Source: DATLYT01 sp035574455 (GTDB taxonomy: Bacteria > Bacteroidota > Ignavibacteria > UBA10030). From it: a stretch of 8,245 bases of DNA. Below, piece after piece: positions 1 to 5,470 of this stretch. The first letter of the stretch is position 1, and each line of letters begins with the position of its first letter. The notes under the pieces are model-generated. The model did no database searches and was not told where the DNA came from. It saw nothing but the letters and a program-made list of their open reading frames with translations. The stretch spans positions 1-8,245 of the forward strand of contig DATLYT010000166.1 of NCBI GenBank assembly GCA_035574455.1, in the 5' to 3' direction. The position numbers and the translations under genes were made by a program.

Positions 1-181
1 ACCGAAGGAACTGCGAATCTTCCCGCAATCGCCAGAGGAGCCGTTTGTACCAAACCGGCTCGAGTGAGAAGTTGATCTTCTTCCGACGCAGCTCAGGCGG
101 AATTTTCTTGACCTTCGGGCGAATACTTCCGTCTCCACCCCGTTGAACGTATGTCTCAACCGGACTTGTAGAAACAGTCAT
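1..181 (-). CDS. N-terminal fragment of an unidentified protein (possibly a membrane Fe-S protein), cut by the window edge
   Basis: An open frame starts at the ATG at 181-179 and stays open for 60 codons to the window edge, so the C-terminal part is missing. The visible piece is strongly basic, with a run RRKK near residues 32-35, then VWYKRLLWRLRED and an end at SQFLR. It has no signal peptide and no cysteine. A basic, aromatic-rich segment like this often precedes the first membrane helix of polyferredoxin-type 4Fe-4S membrane proteins (NapH/CcoG-like); that identity is a guess from sequence style. The better-supported observation is that an 18-bp dyad shared with the Rrf2 promoter lies 81 bp upstream, so the gene is probably controlled by the adjacent Rrf2 regulator. 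No strong ribosome-binding site is visible; a purine-rich stretch precedes the ATG. That this is coding is fairly likely; the product is uncertain. Confidence 0.55.
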   Translation of the reverse strand, partial: MTVSTSPVETYVQRGGDGSIRPKVKKIPPELRRKKINFSLEPVWYKRLLWRLREDSQFLR

Positions 182-262
182 CGCACACTCTACTTCTGCT
201 CCGCTCGTTTCGATACCAGTTCGATCGTTCTCTTCGTATCGCATCAGTGGTTACGGTTAGTA

Positions 263-280
263 TCAGACTATTTTATCCGA
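263..280 (-). promoter_or_regulatory. Putative Rrf2 operator, copy 1 (upstream of the truncated gene)
   Basis: On the minus strand this reads TCGGATAAAATAGTCTGA, an imperfect dyad of the form TCnGAnnAnnTnnTCnGA. Fifteen consecutive bases, and 16 of 18 overall, are identical to the site at 760-777 in front of the Rrf2 gene. It lies 81 bp before the ATG at 181 and just after the Rrf2 stop codon. Rrf2 proteins bind dyads of about this size near promoters, so an operator is the natural reading. The assignment to this particular Rrf2 protein is an inference from position and repetition. Confidence 0.6.
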
Positions 281-296
281 AATAGAACCAAAAAAA

Positions 297-737
297 TCAG
301 TCAACGAACGCGCGGTACTCGGGCTTCTTCATCTCTTTGGCCATCTGGGCAATGTTCTTACTCACCAGCATGTCATAGATCTGATCGCGTAGCCCACCCC
401 ACTTGTCGTGCACCGCGCAGGGATTTTTTCCCGAGCACTCCGGAAATCCCAACACGCACTTGTTGGTAAAGTCGACGCCGTCAATCGCCTCAACGATATG
501 AAAAAGCGTAATGTCCTTCGGCTGCATACCGAGAGCAAATCCCCCCGAGGGTCCCTTTTGCGACTTCAATAGTCCTTTGTACGTGAGGTCCTGGAGAATC
601 TTCGCGAGGAAGTGATACGGGATGTTCAACTTCTTCGTCAGCTCTTTGATCGACGTCATTTCCCCTTCGGGTTTCAGCGCGAGATACATCACCGCTTGAA
701 GGGCGTATTCACATTGACGACTGAAGAAGATACTCAT
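297..737 (-). CDS. Rrf2-family transcriptional regulator, likely Fe-S cluster sensing
   Basis: This 146-residue protein has the normal length and layout of the Rrf2 family (IscR, NsrR, RsrR, CymR). Residues 1-62 form the winged helix-turn-helix, with YALQAVMYLA at 11-20, the recognition helix around YHFLAKILQDL (41-51) and the wing GPSGGFAL (62-69). A dimerisation helix follows, and then three cysteines, C94, C101 and C107 (spacing C-x6-C-x5-C), which in the family ligate a [2Fe-2S] or [4Fe-4S] cluster. It therefore probably senses iron-sulfur status, nitric oxide or redox state rather than acting as a cluster-free CymR type. C9 is an additional cysteine near the N-terminus. The gene lies 85 bp downstream of a feoA-feoB-small-gene operon on the same strand. 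A dyad shared with the next gene downstream sits 22 bp before its ATG, which suggests autoregulation. No Shine-Dalgarno sequence is visible. The exact signal cannot be read from the sequence. Confidence 0.93.
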   Translation of the reverse strand: MSIFFSRQCEYALQAVMYLALKPEGEMTSIKELTKKLNIPYHFLAKILQDLTYKGLLKSQKGPSGGFALGMQPKDITLFHIVEAIDGVDFTNKCVLGFPECSGKNPCAVHDKWGGLRDQIYDMLVSKNIAQMAKEMKKPEYRAFVD

Positions 738-738
738 A

Positions 739-807
739 GCTTGACAGTATAATTATAATTCAGACTATTTTATCTTAAACTGAATAAATAACACTAAAAT
801 GTCAAGC
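739..807. repeat. Perfect 8-bp inverted repeat bracketing the Rrf2 promoter
   Basis: GCTTGACA at 739-746 and its exact reverse complement TGTCAAGC at 800-807 flank the AT-rich promoter region of the Rrf2 gene. Each arm contains TTGACA, identical to the sigma70-type -35 consensus, and the two point toward each other. I found no good -10 at 16-18 bp from the minus-strand copy, so these may be protein-binding half-sites rather than promoter elements. The 53-bp spacing is too long for one simple operator but would allow looping. An 8-bp match could also be chance. Confidence 0.4.
752..777 (-). promoter_or_regulatory. Rrf2 gene promoter region with putative operator copy 2
   Basis: At 777-760 the minus strand reads TAAGATAAAATAGTCTGA, matching the copy at 263-280 in 16 of 18 bases. 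The right half keeps TCnGA, but the left half is degenerate. A TATAAT box follows 3 bases later at 757-752. If it is the -10, the operator lies between the -35 and -10 positions and a bound Rrf2 dimer would block polymerase. The matching -35 would be a poor GTTTAA, so the promoter is weak or atypical. Autorepression is usual for Rrf2 regulators; here it is inferred. Confidence 0.5.
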
Positions 808-822
808 GAAAAAAAGCTACAA

Positions 823-1035
823 TCATTTTGTCCCTCGAAGCTCCATCGTTTTCACCTCTTTGACCGGGCAGGTCGGACTGTGGATGCAGCCCGAGCAAAA
901 CAGGTTGAGGGCGGGGAGCAGGGCAAAACAGCGTGGACAGCGCTCGACGAGGGGGAAAATTACCGCGTATCCGCACTGCGGGCAGATACGTGTCTCCTGC
1001 TGAAGTTGCTCACCTAACGTTCGCTCTTCGTTCAT
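823..1035 (-). CDS. Small seven-cysteine zinc-ribbon-like protein, last gene of the feo operon
   Basis: This 70-residue protein starts at ATG 1035, only 6 bases after the feoB stop, with an AGGT ribosome-binding site (on the minus strand) overlapping the end of feoB. It is therefore almost certainly co-transcribed and translationally linked. Seven cysteines are arranged as C18-x2-C21, C33-x2-C36, C47-x2-C50 and C56. The first two pairs (CPQC and CPRC) look like a zinc ribbon or rubredoxin-type knuckle. The third set (CSGC, then CPV, with H52 between) could complete a second site for zinc or an Fe-S cluster. No signal peptide or membrane helix is seen, so it is probably cytosolic and differs from the membrane-bound FeoB-associated Cys-rich protein. 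It may play the part of FeoC, which also has clustered cysteines, but it lacks FeoC's winged-helix sequence. I do not recognise the family. Confidence 0.8.
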   Translation of the reverse strand: MNEERTLGEQLQQETRICPQCGYAVIFPLVERCPRCFALLPALNLFCSGCIHSPTCPVKEVKTMELRGTK

Positions 1036-1041
1036 GTCGAC

Positions 1042-2943
1042 CTACATCAGTACTTGCGATACGATACCACCCACGAGAAACGCGACAACCCATGTTCCTA
1101 TCCAAATCAGCATGCCCTGCTTGAAACCCCGCTCTTTCATCATCACCATCAACGAAGCGATACAGGGAACAAAGAGTGTAATCGTCACCAGCGCCACTAC
1201 GACTTGGAACGGCGAAAGAGCAATGTTGTACAAACCTGCCGCACCGAAGTCGCGCCGCACTACGCCCATAATGAAAGCCGTCGCTGCTTCCGGTGGAAGT
1301 TGGAGCCAGTGGGTCGTGAGCGGCACCAGAGCTTGTTGAAGAATGACCAACAGTCCGGTCAATTGTGCAACCCCGACGGCCAGTGCCCCGACAAAAAACC
1401 AGCCCGAAGCCTCTTTCATGAACTGATATGTGCGGACGAAAGTTTTTCGGACAACGTTGCTGACGCGTGGTAATCGGAGCGGCGGTAAGTCCAGCAGTAG
1501 AGGTTCGCTCGAACCAGGCAGGAGTTTGTTCAGTATCGTTCCCGCGCCGATCAACACGCCGACGATCACCAGCGCGTACAGCAGCATCGGGACGAATCCT
1601 GCACCCGCCAGCAGCGCCGCGATGACAGCAATTTGCGCCGAGCACGGTATCGCAAATTGGAGAATCACCGTGGCTATGGTTTTCTCCCGCTCCGTATTCA
1701 GTAATCGAGTCGTGATCGTCGCTGAGGTTACACAGCCGAACCCGAGAATCAAAGGAATGATGGCTCGGCCGTTCAACCCGATGTGACTCATGGCATTATC
1801 GACCATTGTGGCGAGACGCGGCAAGTATCCACTGTCTTCAAGGGCAGAGAGTGTCAGGTAAAACGCGATAACCAACGGAAGGAGCAAAAAGAGAAGATAG
1901 GTTGTCGTCATGGTAACTACACCAAACTCACCAACAAGAAGCTGATAGAACCACGACGACTCCGCCAGCCAGGTCTGAACCATCCCGCGCACCCACGGCT
2001 CCCATAACCCTTTCCCGATTGTGCCCTCGGTGAACCCAACGACATTCTGTGCCACAAGCTGCCCAACAAAAAGATATGCGAGATAGAGAACCAACAACAA
2101 CATTGGCACACCCGTAACAGGGTTTAACGACCATCTCGCCAGCCGTTCGGAGAAGTGTTGCGTCGACTTCGTTTCCGCAATGACTTGATTGACGATGTAA
2201 TTCACACGGTTACGGCGGTCGATGTAAATCTCTTCCCGCTTCGTCCCTGCGGGCACACCGTGTCTTCTCGCGATGACCTCATCTCCCTCCAACACGAGTA
2301 GTGCTTCGGCCTGTGAGCCAACCATGCTGAGCATCATATGGAGCTTCGAGTGGAGTTCTTGCCGCTGAACACCCTCCCGTGCCGAACGAACTGCGTACGC
2401 GATCGTCTCCTCGTCAATCCCTTCCACAGCACTAACCGGAATGACCTCAACCCCCAAAAAACGCGCGAGCTTCTCCACATCAATCTGCAGGCGGTGTTTC
2501 TTCACTTCATCCATGAAATTCAGCAGTACGGTTACCTTTTTCCCCATGTCGATCAGTTGTTGCGTGAGAAAGAGATCGCGCTCAAGGTGAGTGCCGTCTA
2601 CGACGTTGAGGATAACATCAGCTTCGAGGATGATATCACGAGCGACACGCTCTTCGTCGTTGAATGACGAGACACCGTAAATCCCTGGCGTATCGTAGAC
2701 ATCAAACGGACCGTACGTCCCCCGTTCAACCGTAATGGTGGTACCGGGATAGTTGGAGACATCGACATACATACCGCTCATCGTATTGAAGACAAGCGAC
2801 TTACCGACGTTGGGGTTGCCGACGAGAACGATCTTCGGCTTTGCCAGGTCTCCCTGGAGAAAAGAAAGCTCCGTGTGCCGGTGCCGCTCAAGGTGCGCGG
2901 CGCGTTTGTCTTGATTACTCTGTCCGTTCATGTCTCGGTTCAT
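1042..2943 (-). CDS. feoB: Ferrous iron transporter FeoB (variant gate-motif type)
   Basis: FeoB imports Fe2+ across the inner membrane using an N-terminal G-protein domain. Numbered from ATG 2943 (633 residues), G1 GNPNVGKS is at 42-49, the G2 threonine lies in YPGTT (66-70), G3 DTPG at 84-87 and G4 NFMD at 142-145. A helical linker leads to a membrane domain from about residue 278 with some eight or more hydrophobic helices, including LEDSGYLPR, RRDFGAAGLY and FVPCIASLMVMMKERG. The two gate regions read GFGCVTSA and AIPCSAQIAV where the E. coli-type protein has GCNVPA and SCSARLPV, so this is the shorter variant class, from memory common in anaerobes. It follows feoA and precedes the Cys-rich gene. 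A GTG at 2949 and an ATG at 2931 are alternative starts. No strong ribosome-binding site decides, so I chose the upstream ATG. Confidence 0.95.
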   Translation of the reverse strand: MNRDMNGQSNQDKRAAHLERHRHTELSFLQGDLAKPKIVLVGNPNVGKSLVFNTMSGMYVDVSNYPGTTITVERGTYGPFDVYDTPGIYGVSSFNDEERVARDIILEADVILNVVDGTHLERDLFLTQQLIDMGKKVTVLLNFMDEVKKHRLQIDVEKLARFLGVEVIPVSAVEGIDEETIAYAVRSAREGVQRQELHSKLHMMLSMVGSQAEALLVLEGDEVIARRHGVPAGTKREEIYIDRRNRVNYIVNQVIAETKSTQHFSERLARWSLNPVTGVPMLLLVLYLAYLFVGQLVAQNVVGFTEGTIGKGLWEPWVRGMVQTWLAESSWFYQLLVGEFGVVTMTTTYLLFLLLPLVIAFYLTLSALEDSGYLPRLATMVDNAMSHIGLNGRAIIPLILGFGCVTSATITTRLLNTEREKTIATVILQFAIPCSAQIAVIAALLAGAGFVPMLLYALVIVGVLIGAGTILNKLLPGSSEPLLLDLPPLRLPRVSNVVRKTFVRTYQFMKEASGWFFVGALAVGVAQLTGLLVILQQALVPLTTHWLQLPPEAATAFIMGVVRRDFGAAGLYNIALSPFQVVVALVTITLFVPCIASLMVMMKERGFKQGMLIWIGTWVVAFLVGGIVSQVLM

Positions 2944-3013
2944 GCACACCCGATTTCTTCAAATATTCATCGAGGGGAAGGGATGTAACGCCCGCGAAGG
3001 CTGTTCGCTCGCT

Positions 3014-3253
3014 TCATCTCGTTTTCATCACTTCTGCTTCAGAAACCATTATTTGCTTTGCCAACTTTCGTCCGATAGCAATCTGCTGTCGGTTCTTTTG
3101 GATGACGACCGTTCCCCCGGGCAACCGCTCGTAGCACAACACTACTTCACCTTCATTGATGCCGAGGCGAATAAAGAGCGCCTTCATCGAGCCGGATGGA
3201 ATTGAACGAATCCGCAAACCCTGGCCTCGAGAACTTTCGTAGAGTGTAAACAT
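3014..3253 (-). CDS. feoA: FeoA domain protein, ferrous iron transport accessory
   Basis: This 79-residue protein has the length and SH3-like beta-barrel pattern of FeoA. The family signature is visible as IRSIPSG (15-21), FIRLGINEGEVV (27-38) and GGTVVIQKNRQQIAIGRKLAKQIMV (46-70), corresponding to the usual leucine-glycine turn, variable loop and final 'IAIG...A..I.V' strand-helix. FeoA is cytosolic and is thought to modulate FeoB activity. I chose ATG 3253 because the family begins a few residues before the first strand. An in-frame ATG at 3286 adds only 11 unconserved residues, and the frame further upstream gives unlikely protein. The ribosome-binding site is weak (GGTGAAACGGAA region). 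It is the first gene of a leftward feoA-feoB-Cys-rich operon, with 70 bp between its stop and the feoB start, and it faces the M28 peptidase gene across a 247-bp divergent region. Confidence 0.92.
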   Translation of the reverse strand: MFTLYESSRGQGLRIRSIPSGSMKALFIRLGINEGEVVLCYERLPGGTVVIQKNRQQIAIGRKLAKQIMVSEAEVMKTR

Positions 3254-3369
3254 TGTATTCCGTTTCACCGTATTTCCCCATTCCATGTTTGTTTGTATTG
3301 TCGAGCAAATCCAAGGCCAGAAAAAAATAGTGATAGTTGGACAGAAACAGTCGGATTTTGGTTCCCACG

Positions 3370-3385
3370 TTCTCAGTACTGAGAA
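3370..3385. promoter_or_regulatory. Perfect 16-bp palindrome centred between divergent feoA and peptidase genes
   Basis: TTCTCAGTACTGAGAA reads identically on both strands. Its centre is 124 bp from the feoA ATG and 123 bp from the peptidase ATG, the midpoint of the divergent region. No T-tract follows on either strand, so it is not a terminator. It does not match the Fur (GATAATGATAATCATTATC) or DtxR/IdeR consensus that I know. A homodimeric regulator site acting on feoA or on both genes is the simplest explanation. The rest of the 3254-3500 gap shows no clear -35/-10 pair. Confidence 0.5.
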
Positions 3386-3491
3386 AATCCTCCTCGTTCT
3401 TCTTGATGTTGCGAACGCAACAGATCGTCTTGCACAGGAGCGCATTTTCTTCTACCTTTCGTTCCCACCACGGTCATCCTATTCACTCTCT

Positions 3492-3497
3492 GGAGGT
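3492..3497 (+). promoter_or_regulatory. Ribosome-binding site fixing the peptidase start
   Basis: GGAGGT lies immediately before the ATG at 3501 with a 3-4 base spacer. It is the best Shine-Dalgarno sequence in the window, and together with the signal peptide that follows it rules out the upstream in-frame ATG at 3285. Confidence 0.8.
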
Positions 3498-3500
3498 CTT

Positions 3501-5078
3501 ATGTCAACCTTGTTCCAACGTTGTGTGTTGTTTGTGTTCCTCGTGTCTTTTGTGGTTCACTGCGCGCTGGCACAGAATTTCCCCACCAACGACCCGGTGA
3601 TCAAGAGCATCTGGAGTGAGGCGAAGGACTCCTCACAGCTCCCGATACTTGCCCACGAGCTGCTTGACGTTATCGGTCCGCGCCTTGTCGGCACACCGCA
3701 AATGAAGAAGGCGCATGACTGGGCTGTTGCAAAATACACTGCCTGGGGTATCGAGGCGAGGAACGAGCAATGGGGTCAGTGGCTGGGCTGGGAGCGTGGA
3801 GTGACACACATTGACCTGCTCGAACCGCGTGTGCGGACGCTCGAGGGCACCATGTTGGCCTGGAGTCCGCCAAGCAAGAAAGGCGGTACCACTGCAGGAT
3901 TGGTGATCCTTCCGGATGTCCCCGACTCCGCTGCATTCCAAAAATGGCTACCGAATGTCAAGGGAAAGTTTGTCCTCGTTTCCGCGCCAAATCCCAGCGG
4001 CAGGCCGGATACGAACTGGGTAGCGTTTGCGACACGGGAATCGCTCGATAGCATCCGGGCGCTGCGACGGAGAATTACCGAGAACTGGCAGGCGCGTGTC
4101 CGGAGAACCGGCTTCCGGGCCGACACTCTTCATCGTGTTTTGGAAAACGCCGGAGCCGTCGGTATCATTACCAATAACTGGTCGCAAGGCTGGGGCGTGG
4201 AGAAAATTTTCGCTACAACAGCAGAGAAAGTCCCTGCAGTAAACCTCAGTTTGGAGGACTATAACCTCCTCTATCGACTTGTTGAGAACGGTAAGAACCC
4301 GGTTGTGCGCATTGTGGCGGAGTCGAAATTCCTCGGCGCCGTTCCGACATTCAACACGATCGGAATGATTCGCGGCACGGAAAAGCCAGAGGAGTACGTC
4401 ATTCTCTCTGCCCATTTCGATTCGTGGGATGCTTCATCAGGAGCCACGGATAACGGCACCGGCAGTCTCCTCATGATGGAAACCATGCGCATCCTCAAAA
4501 AGTACTACCCCAAACCGAAACGCACGATTCTGGTGGGACACTGGGGAAGCGAAGAACAAGGTTTGAACGGGTCGAGAGCGTTTGTGAAAGATCACCCCGA
4601 AATTGTAGAGAACGTACAGGCACTCTTCAATCAGGATAACGGGACTGGACGTATCCAGAACATCTCCGCACAGGGGTTGATGAGGGCAGGAGAATTTCTC
4701 GCGCGATGGCTCTCCCGCATTCCTTCTGAAGTTACAAGCGAGATCCGACTTGCCTTACCGGGAATGCCTCAGGGAGGGGGTACCGATAATGCATCGTTCG
4801 TTGCCGCGGGTGCACCGGGATTCAATCTGAGTGCGCTGAGTTGGGATTACGGCACTTACACATGGCACACGAATCGTGACACCTACGACAAACTGGTGTT
4901 CGACGACCTGAAGAGCAATGTCGTGTTGACGGCGTGTTTAGCGTACTTAGCGTCGGAGGATCCGGAGTTCATTCCTCGAGACCGCCGTGTGATGCCCGTG
5001 AACAGGCAGACAGGCCAACCGCAGCCGTGGCCGGCAGTTCGAGATGCGGAGAGAGCAGGGAGATTACCAAAGAAGTAA
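3501..5078 (+). CDS. Secreted M28-family zinc aminopeptidase with PA-like insert
   Basis: This 525-residue protein is an exopeptidase of the M28 family, which removes N-terminal residues from peptides with a di-zinc centre. Residues 1-24 form a Sec signal peptide: a short charged start, a hydrophobic core and an ALA cleavage site before Q25. The mature enzyme is therefore periplasmic or exported. A protease-associated-like insert spans about 120-275, with KGKFVLVSAP and AGAVGIITNNW. The catalytic domain follows: H305 and D307 (AHFDSWD), D317 in ATDNGTGS, the E351/E352 pair in GSEEQG, D379 in DNGTG and H456 in TWHTNRD. All ligands are present, so it should be active. Start choice rests on GGAGGT at 3492 and the signal peptide. 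C21 is preceded by H, so it is not a lipobox cysteine. The gene is transcribed alone and ends at a hairpin terminator. It is divergent from feoA; a functional link to iron is not evident. Confidence 0.95.
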   Translation: MSTLFQRCVLFVFLVSFVVHCALAQNFPTNDPVIKSIWSEAKDSSQLPILAHELLDVIGPRLVGTPQMKKAHDWAVAKYTAWGIEARNEQWGQWLGWERGVTHIDLLEPRVRTLEGTMLAWSPPSKKGGTTAGLVILPDVPDSAAFQKWLPNVKGKFVLVSAPNPSGRPDTNWVAFATRESLDSIRALRRRITENWQARVRRTGFRADTLHRVLENAGAVGIITNNWSQGWGVEKIFATTAEKVPAVNLSLEDYNLLYRLVENGKNPVVRIVAESKFLGAVPTFNTIGMIRGTEKPEEYVILSAHFDSWDASSGATDNGTGSLLMMETMRILKKYYPKPKRTILVGHWGSEEQGLNGSRAFVKDHPEIVENVQALFNQDNGTGRIQNISAQGLMRAGEFLARWLSRIPSEVTSEIRLALPGMPQGGGTDNASFVAAGAPGFNLSALSWDYGTYTWHTNRDTYDKLVFDDLKSNVVLTACLAYLASEDPEFIPRDRRVMPVNRQTGQPQPWPAVRDAERAGRLPKK

Positions 5079-5097
5079 GGCAAGAACAGAGAAAATG

Positions 5098-5143
5098 AAC
5101 CTTCGGAAGGCCTCGGCATCCAAGAGCAAACCTTCCGAAGGTT
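5098..5143. terminator. Bidirectional rho-independent terminator between convergent genes
   Basis: AACCTTCGGAAGG (5098-5110) pairs perfectly with CCTTCCGAAGGTT (5131-5143), a 13-bp stem with a 20-base loop. On the plus strand it is followed by a T-rich run (GTTATTTTTTG), a good terminator for the M28 gene. The stop codon of the convergent minus-strand gene begins just 2 bases beyond the stem, so the same hairpin can end the leftward transcript, where TTCATTTTCT follows. Each arm is itself nearly palindromic (CCTTCnGAAGG). Confidence 0.88.
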
Positions 5144-5145
5144 TG

Positions 5146-5469
5146 TTATTTTTTGTCCAACAACGATGCACTGTCAAAAACTTCGTAATGCGTTACCGTC
5201 GGTTCGAATTCCAGCAAGTACTCTTTATCTTCGGGATAGTATCGAGCCCTCTGAAACTCCTCGCCGGCAAATTTCTTGATAGCCTCGTACGAAGCCCAGA
5301 ACGTGAGCGTATAGAAGTGCGTCACTTCCCCTTCGTCCCTCCGCAGGATAAAGGCGCCTAAATTCCCTTCCGTCCGTTCGTAATCCTTAATGCCGGTTGT
5401 CTTGAGATACTCAATGTAGTCGTCCGATTTCGACTTCAGTGTTCTGCCGTGCCAGATTCGGGCAATCAT
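5146..5469 (-). CDS. Small ABM-fold (antibiotic biosynthesis monooxygenase-like) protein
   Basis: This 107-residue protein resembles the dimeric alpha-beta ferredoxin-like ABM/YgiN fold. It begins with the first strand MIARIWHGRT, followed by a helix (DDYIEYLKTTGIKDY, 16-30), the strand GNLGAFILRRDEG (35-47), the strand VTHFYTLTFWAS (49-60), the helix YEAIKKFAGE (61-70) and a final strand in EPTVTHYEVFD (89-99). The YYPED and EPxVxHYEV pattern recurs in uncharacterised members of this family, so a specific enzymatic role cannot be assigned. Members include heme-degrading and quinone-oxidising monooxygenases, but most are of unknown function. The start at ATG 5469 lies 1 base after the stop of the upstream exporter gene, with AAAGGA before it inside that gene, so the two are translationally coupled. 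An N-terminal extension to 5595 would overlap the exporter in another frame and is unlikely. Confidence 0.82.
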   Translation of the reverse strand: MIARIWHGRTLKSKSDDYIEYLKTTGIKDYERTEGNLGAFILRRDEGEVTHFYTLTFWASYEAIKKFAGEEFQRARYYPEDKEYLLEFEPTVTHYEVFDSASLLDKK

Positions 5470-5470
5470 G

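Noticed and set aside
143..469. Plus-strand open frame of 108 codons at the left end
   Set aside because: It overlaps both the truncated minus-strand gene and the end of the Rrf2 gene antisense, and its translation is low-complexity Ser/Arg/Cys-rich.
1010..1645. Minus-strand open frame of 211 codons inside feoB
   Set aside because: It lies in another frame of feoB, with Arg/Gly/Thr-rich nonsense; feoB itself is intact throughout.
3331..3345. AAAATAGTGATAG near feoA as a third Rrf2 operator or a Fur box
   Set aside because: It matches only part of the dyad, lacks the TCnGA half-sites and is in the opposite orientation; it gives only weak hexamer similarity to Fur sites.
3285..3500. Extended peptidase start at 3285
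   Set aside because: It would place 72 unconserved residues before a clear signal peptide; GGAGGT before ATG 3501 settles the start.
3561..3563. Lipoprotein cysteine (C21) in the peptidase signal peptide
   Set aside because: The residue before C21 is histidine, which does not fit a lipobox; the ALA cleavage site just after it fits signal peptidase I.
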